This document shows, one piece after another, positions 1 to 6,197 of a DNA stretch of 16,218 nucleotides. The stretch is from Azoarcus sp. Lineage in GTDB: Bacteria > Pseudomonadota > Gammaproteobacteria > Burkholderiales > Rhodocyclaceae. The stretch's first letter is position 1; every line of letters starts with the position of its first letter. Both the position numbers and the translations under genes were made by a program. Below the pieces are notes generated by a model that was given only the letters and a program-made list of their open reading frames with translations, had not been told where the DNA came from and did no database searches. The stretch covers positions 1 to 16,218 of the forward strand of contig JAIRWW010000331.1 in assembly GCA_031268685.1 (NCBI GenBank), written 5' to 3'.

Positions 1-593
1 TTTTTCACTCGCGGGTTCTTGTCGGCCAGCATGTTCAGTTCCTCTTCGCTACGGGCATCCAGGAATTTCAGCCAGTCCCAGAGTCCTGTCCCGTCCCTGT
101 CCCTGGGCAGCTTCGGAAGTTCGAGGGTGTCGACTTCCAGTAGATCGGTGAAACATGACCCCGTGCCGGGATCGTGAAGCTGGTAGCGATTATGGTAGTT
201 CCTGTTCTCGGATACCAGTACGTAGTCCGTGACCAGGATGCAGATCGAGCGTTCGATCTTGCGGTAGTCGTCTCCTTCGCCGATTTGCTCCGTAACCATT
301 CGGGCCAGGTAGTAGACGATGCGCGCCCGCATTTGAGCCTGATCGGAGAGTTGGATTTCAATGTCGATGATCTTGCCGGAGGGCGTCCTGACCTTTACGT
401 CGAGTATGCCGAGCTTGTCTTTCGGGTTCTCGCGCGCGAGATGCGGGTCGACGATGGTGACTTCTTCGTAGTCTTCCGGCGGCAGGTCAAGCGCGGCTTC
501 GAGGAATGCGGTCAGGATGTCGACGTTGCGGGCATCGCCGAAGAGCATCTTGAAGACTATATCATTGCGGGGAGAGAGAAAGGGTCTGTGCAT
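1..593 (-). CDS. Rpn-family PD-(D/E)XK nuclease (recombination-promoting nuclease / transposase-like), C-terminus beyond window
   Basis: This is an uninterrupted minus-strand frame of 197 codons that opens at the ATG 593-591 and runs off the left edge, so the stop codon is not seen. The N-terminus (MHRPFLSPRNDIVFKMLFGD) is the typical opening of Rpn/PDDEXK-transposase proteins. The nuclease core follows: LGILDVKVRT with the metal-binding Asp near residue 65, then GKIIDIEIQLS with the E-x-Q catalytic pair near residues 79-81. The segment after it (MRARIVYYLARMVTEQIGEGDDY) also fits the family. Known members are about 280-310 residues, so roughly one third is missing. RpnA-type proteins of E. 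coli are DNA endonucleases that raise RecA-independent recombination, and many paralogues occur per genome. The next gene to the right is divergent. Family assignment is secure, but the specific role is unknown. Confidence 0.88.
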   Translation of the reverse strand, partial: MHRPFLSPRNDIVFKMLFGDARNVDILTAFLEAALDLPPEDYEEVTIVDPHLARENPKDKLGILDVKVRTPSGKIIDIEIQLSDQAQMRARIVYYLARMVTEQIGEGDDYRKIERSICILVTDYVLVSENRNYHNRYQLHDPGTGSCFTDLLEVDTLELPKLPRDRDGTGLWDWLKFLDARSEEELNMLADKNPRVK

Positions 594-769
594 GTCCGGT
601 GCATTTTATCCGAGGCTTGTGCATATTACAACGGCAAATATCATCCCGCCAGCGGGCCGTGCCATCCGCGGGGTCTGGCCGCTCATTGCGCCGCTGCCCT
701 TGCCGTTCGGGCCGAGCCGGGCCTGCCGAAGTCTGTCCGGAATGTTAGACTTGCCGCTTCGTCCATTCC

Positions 770-1897
770 TTGCCGCTCCGCCGTTTGCATAGCTACGTGT
801 CTTCCGCCAGATCGCTGCTTCGCTATTTCGCCATTGCCTACACAGTCCTGCTGATATACGCCTGCCTGCATCCATTGAGCGGCTGGCAGATGAATGGGCT
901 GCCGATGTTCGACTACCTGATTGCGCCGTGGCAGAAGTACATCAACAGGGGCGACATAGTCGTCAACATTCTCGGCTACATTCCGCTGGGCTTCCTCGCG
1001 CTTTCCGCCTTGCCGCAGCACTGGACCTTGAAGCGGCAGATCGGTGTTGCGATGCTGTGCGCCCTGCTGCTCAGTTTCAGCCTGGAAACCTTGCAAGGCT
1101 TTTTGCCTTCGCGCACTGCCAGCAACCTGGATATCGCTACCAATGTCTGCGGCGCTTTCTTGGGAGCGCTGGCCTGGGCATGGCAGGGGCAGGCGCTGTT
1201 CGCTCCCGGACGCGGCTTGATGCGCTGGCGCGAACGTTACATCGCCAATGGCCGGATCGGCGATGCGGGCCTGATTCTTGTCGCGTTCTGGCTGTTCGTG
1301 CAGCTCACACCCGATCATCTCTTGTTCGGGGGCGGCGAGCTGCGCCGCTTGCTGGGCATTGCGCCGCCGCTGCCTTTCGAGGCCGGACGGCTCATTGCCT
1401 TCGAGGCCGCGCAGACCGCCAGCATGATGGTCGCCGTCGGTCTGTTCGCGCGCTGCATGCTGCGCCTGAAAGGGCCGATCCTTGCCGTGGCGCTGCTCGT
1501 GCTGGGCACGGGCGCGCACGCCGCGGCCTGCGCCATCTGCCTCATTCCGCCGAATCCTTTGATCTGGATGACGCCGGGCATCGAATACGGCCTGCTCATC
1601 GGCGGGGCGCTTTTCGCCGTCGCCCTGTGTTTGCCAAGGGTGGCGCAGCATGCTTTGGCAGGCACTGGTTTGCTGATGGCCAGCGTCCTCATAAATATGA
1701 TGCCGGAAAGCCCTTATCTCCAGAGCAGCGGCCCGGCCCTCATCGTGCGCGCCAATTATCCGAATTTCTACGGTTTGTGCCGATTGGTGGCCGCTGTGTG
1801 GCCTTTCGCCGCGCTGGCGTATCTGTCCGCCTTCGGCTTGTTGCGTGGCGAGCGCCTCGAAGACGGGTACAGGAAATCCGCCGCTGCGAGCTTATGA
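770..1897 (+). CDS. VanZ-family integral membrane protein
   Basis: This 375-residue, strongly hydrophobic protein has the VanZ signature in its first third. It contains NILGYIPLGFLAL, a Ser-Leu-Glu-Thr-Leu-Gln segment (SLETLQGFLPSRTASNLDI) and a glycine-rich helix (NVCGAFLGAL). Several more membrane helices follow and are not diagnostic. VanZ proteins take their name from the teicoplanin-resistance gene, but most chromosomal proteobacterial members have no established substrate. The frame opens after a TAG at 746-748. Possible starts are TTG 770, TTG 785 and GTG 797. None has a convincing Shine-Dalgarno sequence, so the true N-terminus may be up to nine residues shorter than given. The gene stands alone, with 176 bp to the nuclease on the left and 232 bp to the hydrolase on the right. 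Confidence 0.82.
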   Translation: MPLRRLHSYVSSARSLLRYFAIAYTVLLIYACLHPLSGWQMNGLPMFDYLIAPWQKYINRGDIVVNILGYIPLGFLALSALPQHWTLKRQIGVAMLCALLLSFSLETLQGFLPSRTASNLDIATNVCGAFLGALAWAWQGQALFAPGRGLMRWRERYIANGRIGDAGLILVAFWLFVQLTPDHLLFGGGELRRLLGIAPPLPFEAGRLIAFEAAQTASMMVAVGLFARCMLRLKGPILAVALLVLGTGAHAAACAICLIPPNPLIWMTPGIEYGLLIGGALFAVALCLPRVAQHALAGTGLLMASVLINMMPESPYLQSSGPALIVRANYPNFYGLCRLVAAVWPFAALAYLSAFGLLRGERLEDGYRKSAAASL

Positions 1898-1938
1898 TTC
1901 CGGCGGCACTGCTTGGCCCCCGAAGCTGCTTGGCGGGA

Positions 1939-1965
1939 CGATGGCCATCGCCCCCTGCGGGGGGC
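1939..1965. terminator. GC-rich palindrome and hairpin after the VanZ gene
   Basis: The perfect palindrome CGATGGCCATCG (1939-1950) abuts a GCCCCC/GGGGGC stem with loop TGCG (1950-1965). It lies 42 bp after the VanZ stop codon. There is no T-run on either side, so this is a stable hairpin placed like a terminator and not a textbook intrinsic terminator. Similar C-run/G-run hairpins are common between betaproteobacterial genes. Confidence 0.35.
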
Positions 1966-2129
1966 AGGTGTAGAGGCAGATGGCAATCCGCACGCAGGCT
2001 CGAATACGCCGCCAATATCAGAGCAAGTTCGGCTCAAATACCCTCGGGGGCAAATGCGATAATCCTGCCGTCCAGCGTTCTTCATCTCGCCGCTCAGTGT
2101 TTCAGCGCGGAGTTATATGGATTTTCACG

Positions 2130-2795
2130 ATGAATCGTCCCCTTCCCAGTGAATCCGCCGTGGCGCGTGGCGCGGCGGGGCAAATCGAGATTCTGGCCGA
2201 TGCGCCTGCCGAAGCGCGGGGCATCGCCTTGGTGTGTCATCCGCATCCGCTCTACGGCGGAGCCAACAGTAATAAGGTGGTGCATACGCTGGCGCGCGTT
2301 TTCCGCGATCTCGGCTATGTCGCCTTGCGGCCCAATTTTCGTGGCGTTGGCGCAAGCGAGGGTGTGCATGACCATGGCGCTGGCGAGAGCGAGGATATGC
2401 TCGCCGTGCTGGACTGGGCGCGCGCGCGTTGGGGCGATTTGCCGCTGGTCCTGGGGGGCTTCTCGTTCGGCGCTTATGTGCAGGCGCGGCTTGCCGTCCG
2501 TCTTGCCGCCAGCGGCCTGGCTCCGCGCCATCTCGTGCTGGTCGGCATGGCAGCGGGCATGGTGGATACCGGCGGCGCGCGCAAGTATGAGACGCCCGCT
2601 CTTCCCAAGGGTGTCCCGGCCTTGATAATCCATGGCGAAGTCGACGATACCGTTCCGCTCGCCAACGTATTCGAATGGGCGCGTCCGCAGGAGTTGCCGG
2701 TGTTCGTGCTGCCGGGAGCGGATCACTTTTTCCATGGCAGGCTGAATTCGATACGAAACATCGTCGCGCGCAATGTCGACGCTGCCGGGTCTTGA
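2130..2795 (+). CDS. Alpha/beta-hydrolase (COG2945-like predicted hydrolase)
   Basis: A cytoplasmic alpha/beta-hydrolase of 221 residues. The chain shows CHPHPLYGG, the usual early strand-turn of this family, then the nucleophile elbow GGFSFGAY with Ser112. The acid lies in HGEVDDTVP (Asp172 is the likely catalytic residue) and the base in GADHFFHGRL (His199). Spacing and length fit the small COG2945-type predicted esterases/peptidases, whose substrates are mostly unknown. The ATG at 2130 is chosen because the family motifs begin soon after it. The frame is open farther upstream to 1980 but without family features. The only good Shine-Dalgarno (GGAG, 2109-2112) serves an out-of-frame ATG at 2117 that encodes only 11 residues, so initiation may be unusual here. 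A terminator-like hairpin follows. Confidence 0.85.
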   Translation: MNRPLPSESAVARGAAGQIEILADAPAEARGIALVCHPHPLYGGANSNKVVHTLARVFRDLGYVALRPNFRGVGASEGVHDHGAGESEDMLAVLDWARARWGDLPLVLGGFSFGAYVQARLAVRLAASGLAPRHLVLVGMAAGMVDTGGARKYETPALPKGVPALIIHGEVDDTVPLANVFEWARPQELPVFVLPGADHFFHGRLNSIRNIVARNVDAAGS

Positions 2796-2850
2796 GCGTG
2801 AGTGTGAGTGTGAATGGGGCGGGTATGAGCGCGTTATGCCTTCTGACGCC

Positions 2851-2890
2851 AAGCTGCCGCATGACTCCGTCTGGCAGCGCGGCTTTTTTT
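2851..2890 (+). terminator. Likely intrinsic terminator of the hydrolase gene
   Basis: AAGCTGC (2851-2857) can pair with GCGGCTT (2879-2885 region, one G-T wobble), and the second arm runs directly into a T-tract ending at 2890. An alternative fold pairs GCTGCC (2853-2858) with GGCAGC (2873-2878). The loop is long, so efficiency is uncertain. The site lies between the hydrolase stop and the pnuC start. Confidence 0.45.
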
Positions 2891-2958
2891 AGCACATTGT
2901 CCGTATGCCAGCCCTTGCATTGTTGACTTCCCCCTTGTTTGCCGTGGCTGGAGCGCCG

Positions 2959-3525
2959 ATGTCTGCTGGCGACATCCTGGGTTTCGTCACCGGCCTCGCC
3001 TGTGTCTGGCTGACAGCCAGGGCCAATATCTGGAATTTTCCGACGGGCATTCTCAATTGCATCATCCTGGGCCTGGTCTTTTTCCAGCGCGGGCTGTTTG
3101 CCGACGCTTCGCTCCAGATCGTGTTCATCGTCCTGGCGGTGATCGGCTGGCGGAAGTGGCTTTCCGGGGGGCATGCCGGGGAGTCGTCGCCGGTATTTTC
3201 CAGTTCGCCGAGAGAGCAGGCGATCTTGTTCGGCGTTGCGGCGGCGCTCACGCTCGTCTTGTGGCGGCTGCTGATTTCGCTCCAGGGCGCCAGTCCGCCC
3301 ATCGATGCACTGATCACGGCGCTGAGCCTTTGCGCGCAATGGCAGCTCAATCGCCGGCAGCTTTCGACCTGGGCCTGGTGGATTGCGGTCGACCTGATTT
3401 CCATTCCGTTGTACTGGAGCCGCGGCCTGCCGCTGATCGCCGTTCTTTATACGGTATACCTGCTGATCTGCCTGCGGGGCTGGCGGCATTGGCGCAGGCT
3501 GCCGCGCGCGGATGCTTCGGCATGA
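2959..3525 (+). CDS. pnuC: Nicotinamide riboside transporter PnuC
   Basis: A 188-residue inner-membrane protein of the PnuC family, which admits nicotinamide riboside by facilitated diffusion driven by its phosphorylation inside. The N-terminal block GFVTGLACVWLTARANIWNF, followed by PTGILNC, matches the conserved first helices, including the Trp and Asn residues that line the substrate path. About seven hydrophobic segments can be counted. The start at ATG 2959 is preferred to the ATG at 2905. It has GGAG (2950-2953) five bases upstream, and MSAGDILGF is where homologues begin, whereas the 18 extra residues from 2905 lack a ribosome-binding site. The stop overlaps the nadR start (ATGA at 3522-3525), so the two are translationally coupled. 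The trapping enzyme encoded next supports the assignment. Confidence 0.92.
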   Translation: MSAGDILGFVTGLACVWLTARANIWNFPTGILNCIILGLVFFQRGLFADASLQIVFIVLAVIGWRKWLSGGHAGESSPVFSSSPREQAILFGVAAALTLVLWRLLISLQGASPPIDALITALSLCAQWQLNRRQLSTWAWWIAVDLISIPLYWSRGLPLIAVLYTVYLLICLRGWRHWRRLPRADASA

Positions 3526-4646
3526 GCCGGGTTGTATATGCTCACGGGCTGGTCATCGGCAAATTCTATCCACCGCATCTCGGCCACGAGTATCTGATCC
3601 GCACGGCTGCCGCGCATTGCCGCCGCGTTACGGTCGGCGTGCTCGGGGCGAGCGTCGAGACAATTTCCATGCGGCAGCGCGTGGAGTGGCTGCGCGAGTC
3701 GTTTTCCGCCGCGCCGCATGTGCGGATCGTTGCGGAGTTGGACGATGTGCCGGTCGATTACAACTGTCCGCGGATATGGGCCGCGCATGTGGAGGCGATG
3801 CGGCGGGCAATCGTCCGTGCCGACCGGGATTATGGGCAGGCTCCGGCGGTGGATGCGGTGTTCACGTCCGAGTCCTACGGCGAGGAGCTTGCGCGCCGCT
3901 TTGCGGCTGCCCATGTCTGCCTGGATCGCAGCCGCGATCTGTATCCCGTATCGGGCACCGCGGTGCGCGCTTCCCCGGTCGCGCAATGGCAATGGCTTTC
4001 TCCGGCGGTACGGGCGGGATTGGCGCTGCGCGTCGTGGCCCTGGGCGCGGAATCCAGCGGGACGACCACGCTCTCGCGCGACCTGGCAGCCGCTTTGCGC
4101 GAACGCGGCGGTATCTGGGAAGGCACGGGCTGGGTAGCCGAATATGGGCGCGAATACAGCGTCAACCTGCTCGCGCTGGCCCGCGCCGCCCAGCCCGGCG
4201 CGCGCGTGGAGGACATCGCTTGGGAAAGCGGGGATTTCACCGCCATCGCGTCCGAACAGTGCCGGCGCGAGGAAGAGGCTGCCCGCAATGGCGGCCCGGT
4301 CCTGGTCTGCGATACCGATGCCTTGGCGACGTGCATCTGGCATGAGCGCTACATGGGCCGCTCCAGCGATGAAGTTGCCGGAATCGCCGCCGCCATGCCG
4401 CCGCGCGCCCTGTATCTATTGACGAGCGATGCAGGCGTCCCTTTCAACGACGACGGCTTGCGCGATGGCGAGCACATCCGCCAATGGATGAGCGGACGTT
4501 TCCGTGAGCGGCTCGCCGCACAGGAAGTCCCCTGGCTGGAACTGCGCGGTACGCCGGAAGAACGCTGCAAATGCGCGCTGGATGCTGTGGAGCGGACGCT
4601 CGCCGATGCCTGGCGGTTTGCGCCGCCCCTTGAACAAACCGCTTGA
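3522..4646 (+). CDS. nadR: NadR-type bifunctional NMN adenylyltransferase / nicotinamide riboside kinase
   Basis: A 374-residue cytoplasmic enzyme for NAD salvage from nicotinamide riboside. The N-terminal half is a nucleotidyltransferase: GKFYPPHLGH (residues 13-22) carries the HxGH site, and YPVSGTAVR (141-149) is the second ATP-binding motif. The C-terminal half is the ribosylnicotinamide kinase, with P-loop-like GAESSGTTTLS near residues 175-185 and VCDTDALATCIWHERY. The P-loop has Thr181 where the canonical motif has Lys. My recollection is that some actinobacterial NadR proteins share this change, so the kinase is not necessarily dead. There is no N-terminal helix-turn-helix, so unlike the Salmonella protein it should not be a repressor. 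The start is fixed by the ATGA overlap with pnuC and by the motif at residue 13. Confidence 0.92.
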   Translation: MSRVVYAHGLVIGKFYPPHLGHEYLIRTAAAHCRRVTVGVLGASVETISMRQRVEWLRESFSAAPHVRIVAELDDVPVDYNCPRIWAAHVEAMRRAIVRADRDYGQAPAVDAVFTSESYGEELARRFAAAHVCLDRSRDLYPVSGTAVRASPVAQWQWLSPAVRAGLALRVVALGAESSGTTTLSRDLAAALRERGGIWEGTGWVAEYGREYSVNLLALARAAQPGARVEDIAWESGDFTAIASEQCRREEEAARNGGPVLVCDTDALATCIWHERYMGRSSDEVAGIAAAMPPRALYLLTSDAGVPFNDDGLRDGEHIRQWMSGRFRERLAAQEVPWLELRGTPEERCKCALDAVERTLADAWRFAPPLEQTA

Positions 4647-4738
4647 TGGAAGCAGTGCCGGGCAGGCCGCTGCGCGTGTTTTTCGAGCAGGCCCGGTTTG
4701 TGGACATCGGCCTGGTACTGCCGGGCTTGCCCGAATGA
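4646..4738 (+). CDS. Possible 30-residue ORF coupled to nadR, perhaps a gene remnant
   Basis: The nadR stop overlaps an ATG (TGATG, 4644-4648) that opens a 30-codon frame beginning MEAVPGRPLRVFFEQARF and ending in TGA at 4736-4738. The composition looks protein-like, but I recognise no family. The stop falls inside the first unit of the 21-bp repeat array, so this may be the 5' end of a gene interrupted by the array. It could equally be chance. Confidence 0.2.
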   Translation: MEAVPGRPLRVFFEQARFVDIGLVLPGLPE

Positions 4739-5062
4739 GTCCGGCGCTTGCCTGGGCGAGCGTCGAGCTTCGGCGGAGCAGCATTTTGCTGCCCCGAGGG
4801 CGCACAGAACTGCCTCTGACCAGCTCCGGGCTGCCTCTAACCAGTTCAGAGCTGCCTCGGAGCAGCTCAAAGCATCGACACATAGATGCTCCGAGCTTGC
4901 TCGAACAAGCTAAAAGCTCGCCCGAACAAGCTCGGAGCTGCCTCGGGCAAGCTCGAAGCCCCGGATGTCGATGCTAAAAGCTGCCTCGGAGCAGTAATTA
5001 ACTGCATCCGGCGAGCACAAAGCTTGCTCGCCCGAGCTAAAAGCTCGCCCGAGCAAGCTCGG
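4724..5062. repeat. Tandem array of sixteen 21-bp imperfect palindromic units
   Basis: Sixteen degenerate units start at 4724, 4745, 4766, 4787, 4808, 4829, 4850, 4871, 4894, 4915, 4936, 4957, 4979, 5000, 5021 and 5042. All are 21 bp except the 4871 unit (23) and the 4957 unit (22). The ideal unit is AGCTTG, six bases, CAAGCT, then three bases, so arms pair inside a unit and across unit borders. Perfect intra-unit stems occur at 4850 (AGCTGC/GCAGCT), 4871 (AGCATC/GATGCT) and 4894 (AGCTTG/CAAGCT), all different in sequence. The array follows nadR and may fold in its transcript. It has no unique spacers, so it is not CRISPR. Heptad-like translations exist in several frames but do not look like a gene. 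Confidence 0.85.
5021..5059. other. Extended perfect hairpin at the end of the repeat array
   Basis: AGCTTGCTCG (5021-5030) pairs fully with CGAGCAAGCT (5050-5059). After a symmetric CC/CC internal loop, CGAGCT (5033-5038) pairs with AGCTCG (5042-5047) around an AAA loop. An older-looking copy of the same 42-bp block lies at 4894-4935. No T-tract follows, so it is not an ordinary terminator, though it could end or protect the pnuC-nadR transcript. Confidence 0.7.
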
Positions 5063-5205
5063 AAGGCCGAAATTCCATAGTGGCTGCATTAATCCCAAAT
5101 TGGTCATTAGCCCAAATATTATCCATATGGCCCATTTCTCTGCTGCCGAGCGGTATCAAGCGTTCGGGTTAAGCTTGATTGAAACCGTTGATTTCATGAA
5201 GAATG

Positions 5206-5231
5206 CCCTTCGACAGGCTCAGGGCGAACGG
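5206..5231 (+). repeat. Dispersed-repeat copy (CCCTTCGACAGGCTCAGGGC-type)
   Basis: The motif CTTCGACAGGCTCAGGGCGA and its flanks recur in inverse orientation at 10884-10908 with one or two changes. A weaker partial match lies at 6134-6148. This type of short intergenic repeat is widespread in proteobacterial genomes. It carries no coding sequence and its function is unknown. Confidence 0.6.
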
Positions 5232-5293
5232 TGGTTCTTGCCAGTATCGGCGGTGTGTTCGAGAAGTGCGCGATTACCAAGGTCAGGAATGAC

Positions 5294-5315
5294 AAAGGGC
5301 GCCGAAGCGCCCTTT
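5294..5315. terminator. Perfect 9-bp hairpin, likely terminator downstream of the toxin gene
   Basis: AAAGGGCGC (5294-5302) and GCGCCCTTT (5307-5315) pair perfectly around CGAA. Read on the minus strand, the loop is a C(TTCG)G tetraloop, which is exceptionally stable in RNA. It lies 95 bp past the stop of the minus-strand PemK gene. On the plus strand TTTATT follows. It could stop transcription from either side. Confidence 0.6.
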
Positions 5316-5409
5316 ATTGCGGAATCGGCAGCTTGTCATCACCGCCGCCCGGCTGGATCAACGCCGAAGCGGATCCAGACTCAAAGCCCCTTACGGGAAC
5401 GTAGCCAGA

Positions 5410-5805
5410 CTAGACCAAGCCAAGCGAAAATGCAACACACCGCATCACCGCCCCCATGTCCTCAGAGGACAGCTTAACCGGGACAACCTGACGCCCACCC
5501 CGCCGCGTGCTCAAGTAATGCATATCAAGACGATCAAGACTAACTGTATAAATCATGTCGCACTTAACCCATATAGGATGCATCGAATCGCCATTAGGAC
5601 GAGGATCAATCGCTAGCTCATAGTGATACCCCTCAACACAACGCGGCTGACTCGCCGAAAGAGGCACAATAGTAACAAGCCTGGGATTATGTGGGTGCCG
5701 AGAAATAATAACTACATCACGCATTTTTACCATTTCCGGCGAAATCATCCCCCGAAAATCACAACGGACAACAGCCCCCTTTCGCGGTTGATACAATAAA
5801 GACAT
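5410..5805 (-). CDS. PemK/MazF-family toxin (predicted mRNA interferase), no antitoxin seen
   Basis: A 131-residue protein with the PemK/MazF SH3-like fold signature: GAVVRCDFRG near the start, then MVKMRDVVIIS, and VTIVPLSAS after that. In MazF-type toxins these strands form the RNA-cutting face, with the Arg of the second block and the Ser/Thr of the third involved. The usual Pro of the RPVVVIS motif is Asp here. Length matches the 120-135-residue proteobacterial subgroup. The minus-strand ATG is at 5805-5803, with AAGG about eight bases upstream. Toxins of this family usually follow an antitoxin gene. Here the upstream DNA is a decayed integrase, and no antitoxin ORF is visible on either side. 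The protein may be solitary, inactive as a toxin, or controlled from elsewhere in the genome. Confidence 0.85.
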   Translation of the reverse strand: MSLLYQPRKGAVVRCDFRGMISPEMVKMRDVVIISRHPHNPRLVTIVPLSASQPRCVEGYHYELAIDPRPNGDSMHPIWVKCDMIYTVSLDRLDMHYLSTRRGGRQVVPVKLSSEDMGAVMRCVAFSLGLV

Positions 5806-5808
5806 AGA

Positions 5809-6130
5809 TCACCTTATCCGTTTAGTAATGTCAGATGCGGAAGGATTTAAATACGTCAACGCCTGACTAATATCCATCCATCCAAACATGCTACACAAAT
5901 CAGAAATAGCTTACAACGACGGCAAGTTATCCGCTTTCATGCGGCCCGCTATCCAAGTGGCGGCAGTATGACGCGCATCCTGAAATGTAAAGCCAGACAA
6001 ATCCGCCTGTTTTGTATTTACTAAACAAAAACATATTTGTCGTCCCATCCACGCATGCGCTCAGCCAGGGCTAATGGACAATCTGGGTTAATGCTTTTTT
6101 GTTGCCCCATTCTATGCGGCCTTCTTTATA
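5809..6130 (-). pseudogene. Degraded C-terminal end of a phage-type tyrosine recombinase
   Basis: Reading the minus strand, three successive frames give pieces that join in the order of an integrase C-terminus. The first is YKEGRIEWGNKKALTQIVH (from 6130). A frame change leads to ALAERMRGWDDKYVFV. A second change leads to LSGFTFQDARHTAATWIAG, containing the Arg-His-Thr box. After an in-frame TAA (a probable former CAA), the same frame continues MFGWMDISQALTYLNPSASD to a TGA at about 5809. The Tyr in ALTYLNP is the expected nucleophile, and the box has Gln where HxxR would have His. Two frameshifts, one nonsense codon and no N-terminal domain mean it is dead. It lies three bases before the PemK start and probably marks an old mobile element. 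Confidence 0.72.
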
Positions 6131-6197
6131 GCTCCGCTCGTCCTGAGCATTCGTGCGATTGTCCGGCGCAGAAGGGCTGGATACGCTCAAACCTTGT

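Larger units (their letters stand above)
5063..5409. other. Gene-free stretch between repeat array and toxin gene
   Basis: No convincing coding region is seen here. The left part is AT-rich and has two copies of a short CCCAAAT-containing motif (about 5091-5119). The middle holds one copy of a dispersed repeat (5206-5231) and a perfect hairpin (5294-5315). The rest, up to the toxin stop at 5410, shows nothing recognisable. Confidence 0.5.

Noticed and set aside
2905..2958. Longer PnuC N-terminus from ATG 2905
   Set aside because: No ribosome-binding site, whereas ATG 2959 has GGAG at five bases and matches the family start.
4724..5062. CRISPR array
   Set aside because: Units are directly adjacent with no unique spacers, and no cas genes are present.
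4416..5107. Heptad-repeat proteins in several frames of the 21-bp array
   Set aside because: Because 21 is divisible by three, any frame gives seven-residue repeats. The 23- and 22-bp units change the frame, there is no ribosome-binding site, and DNA-level pairing explains the pattern better.
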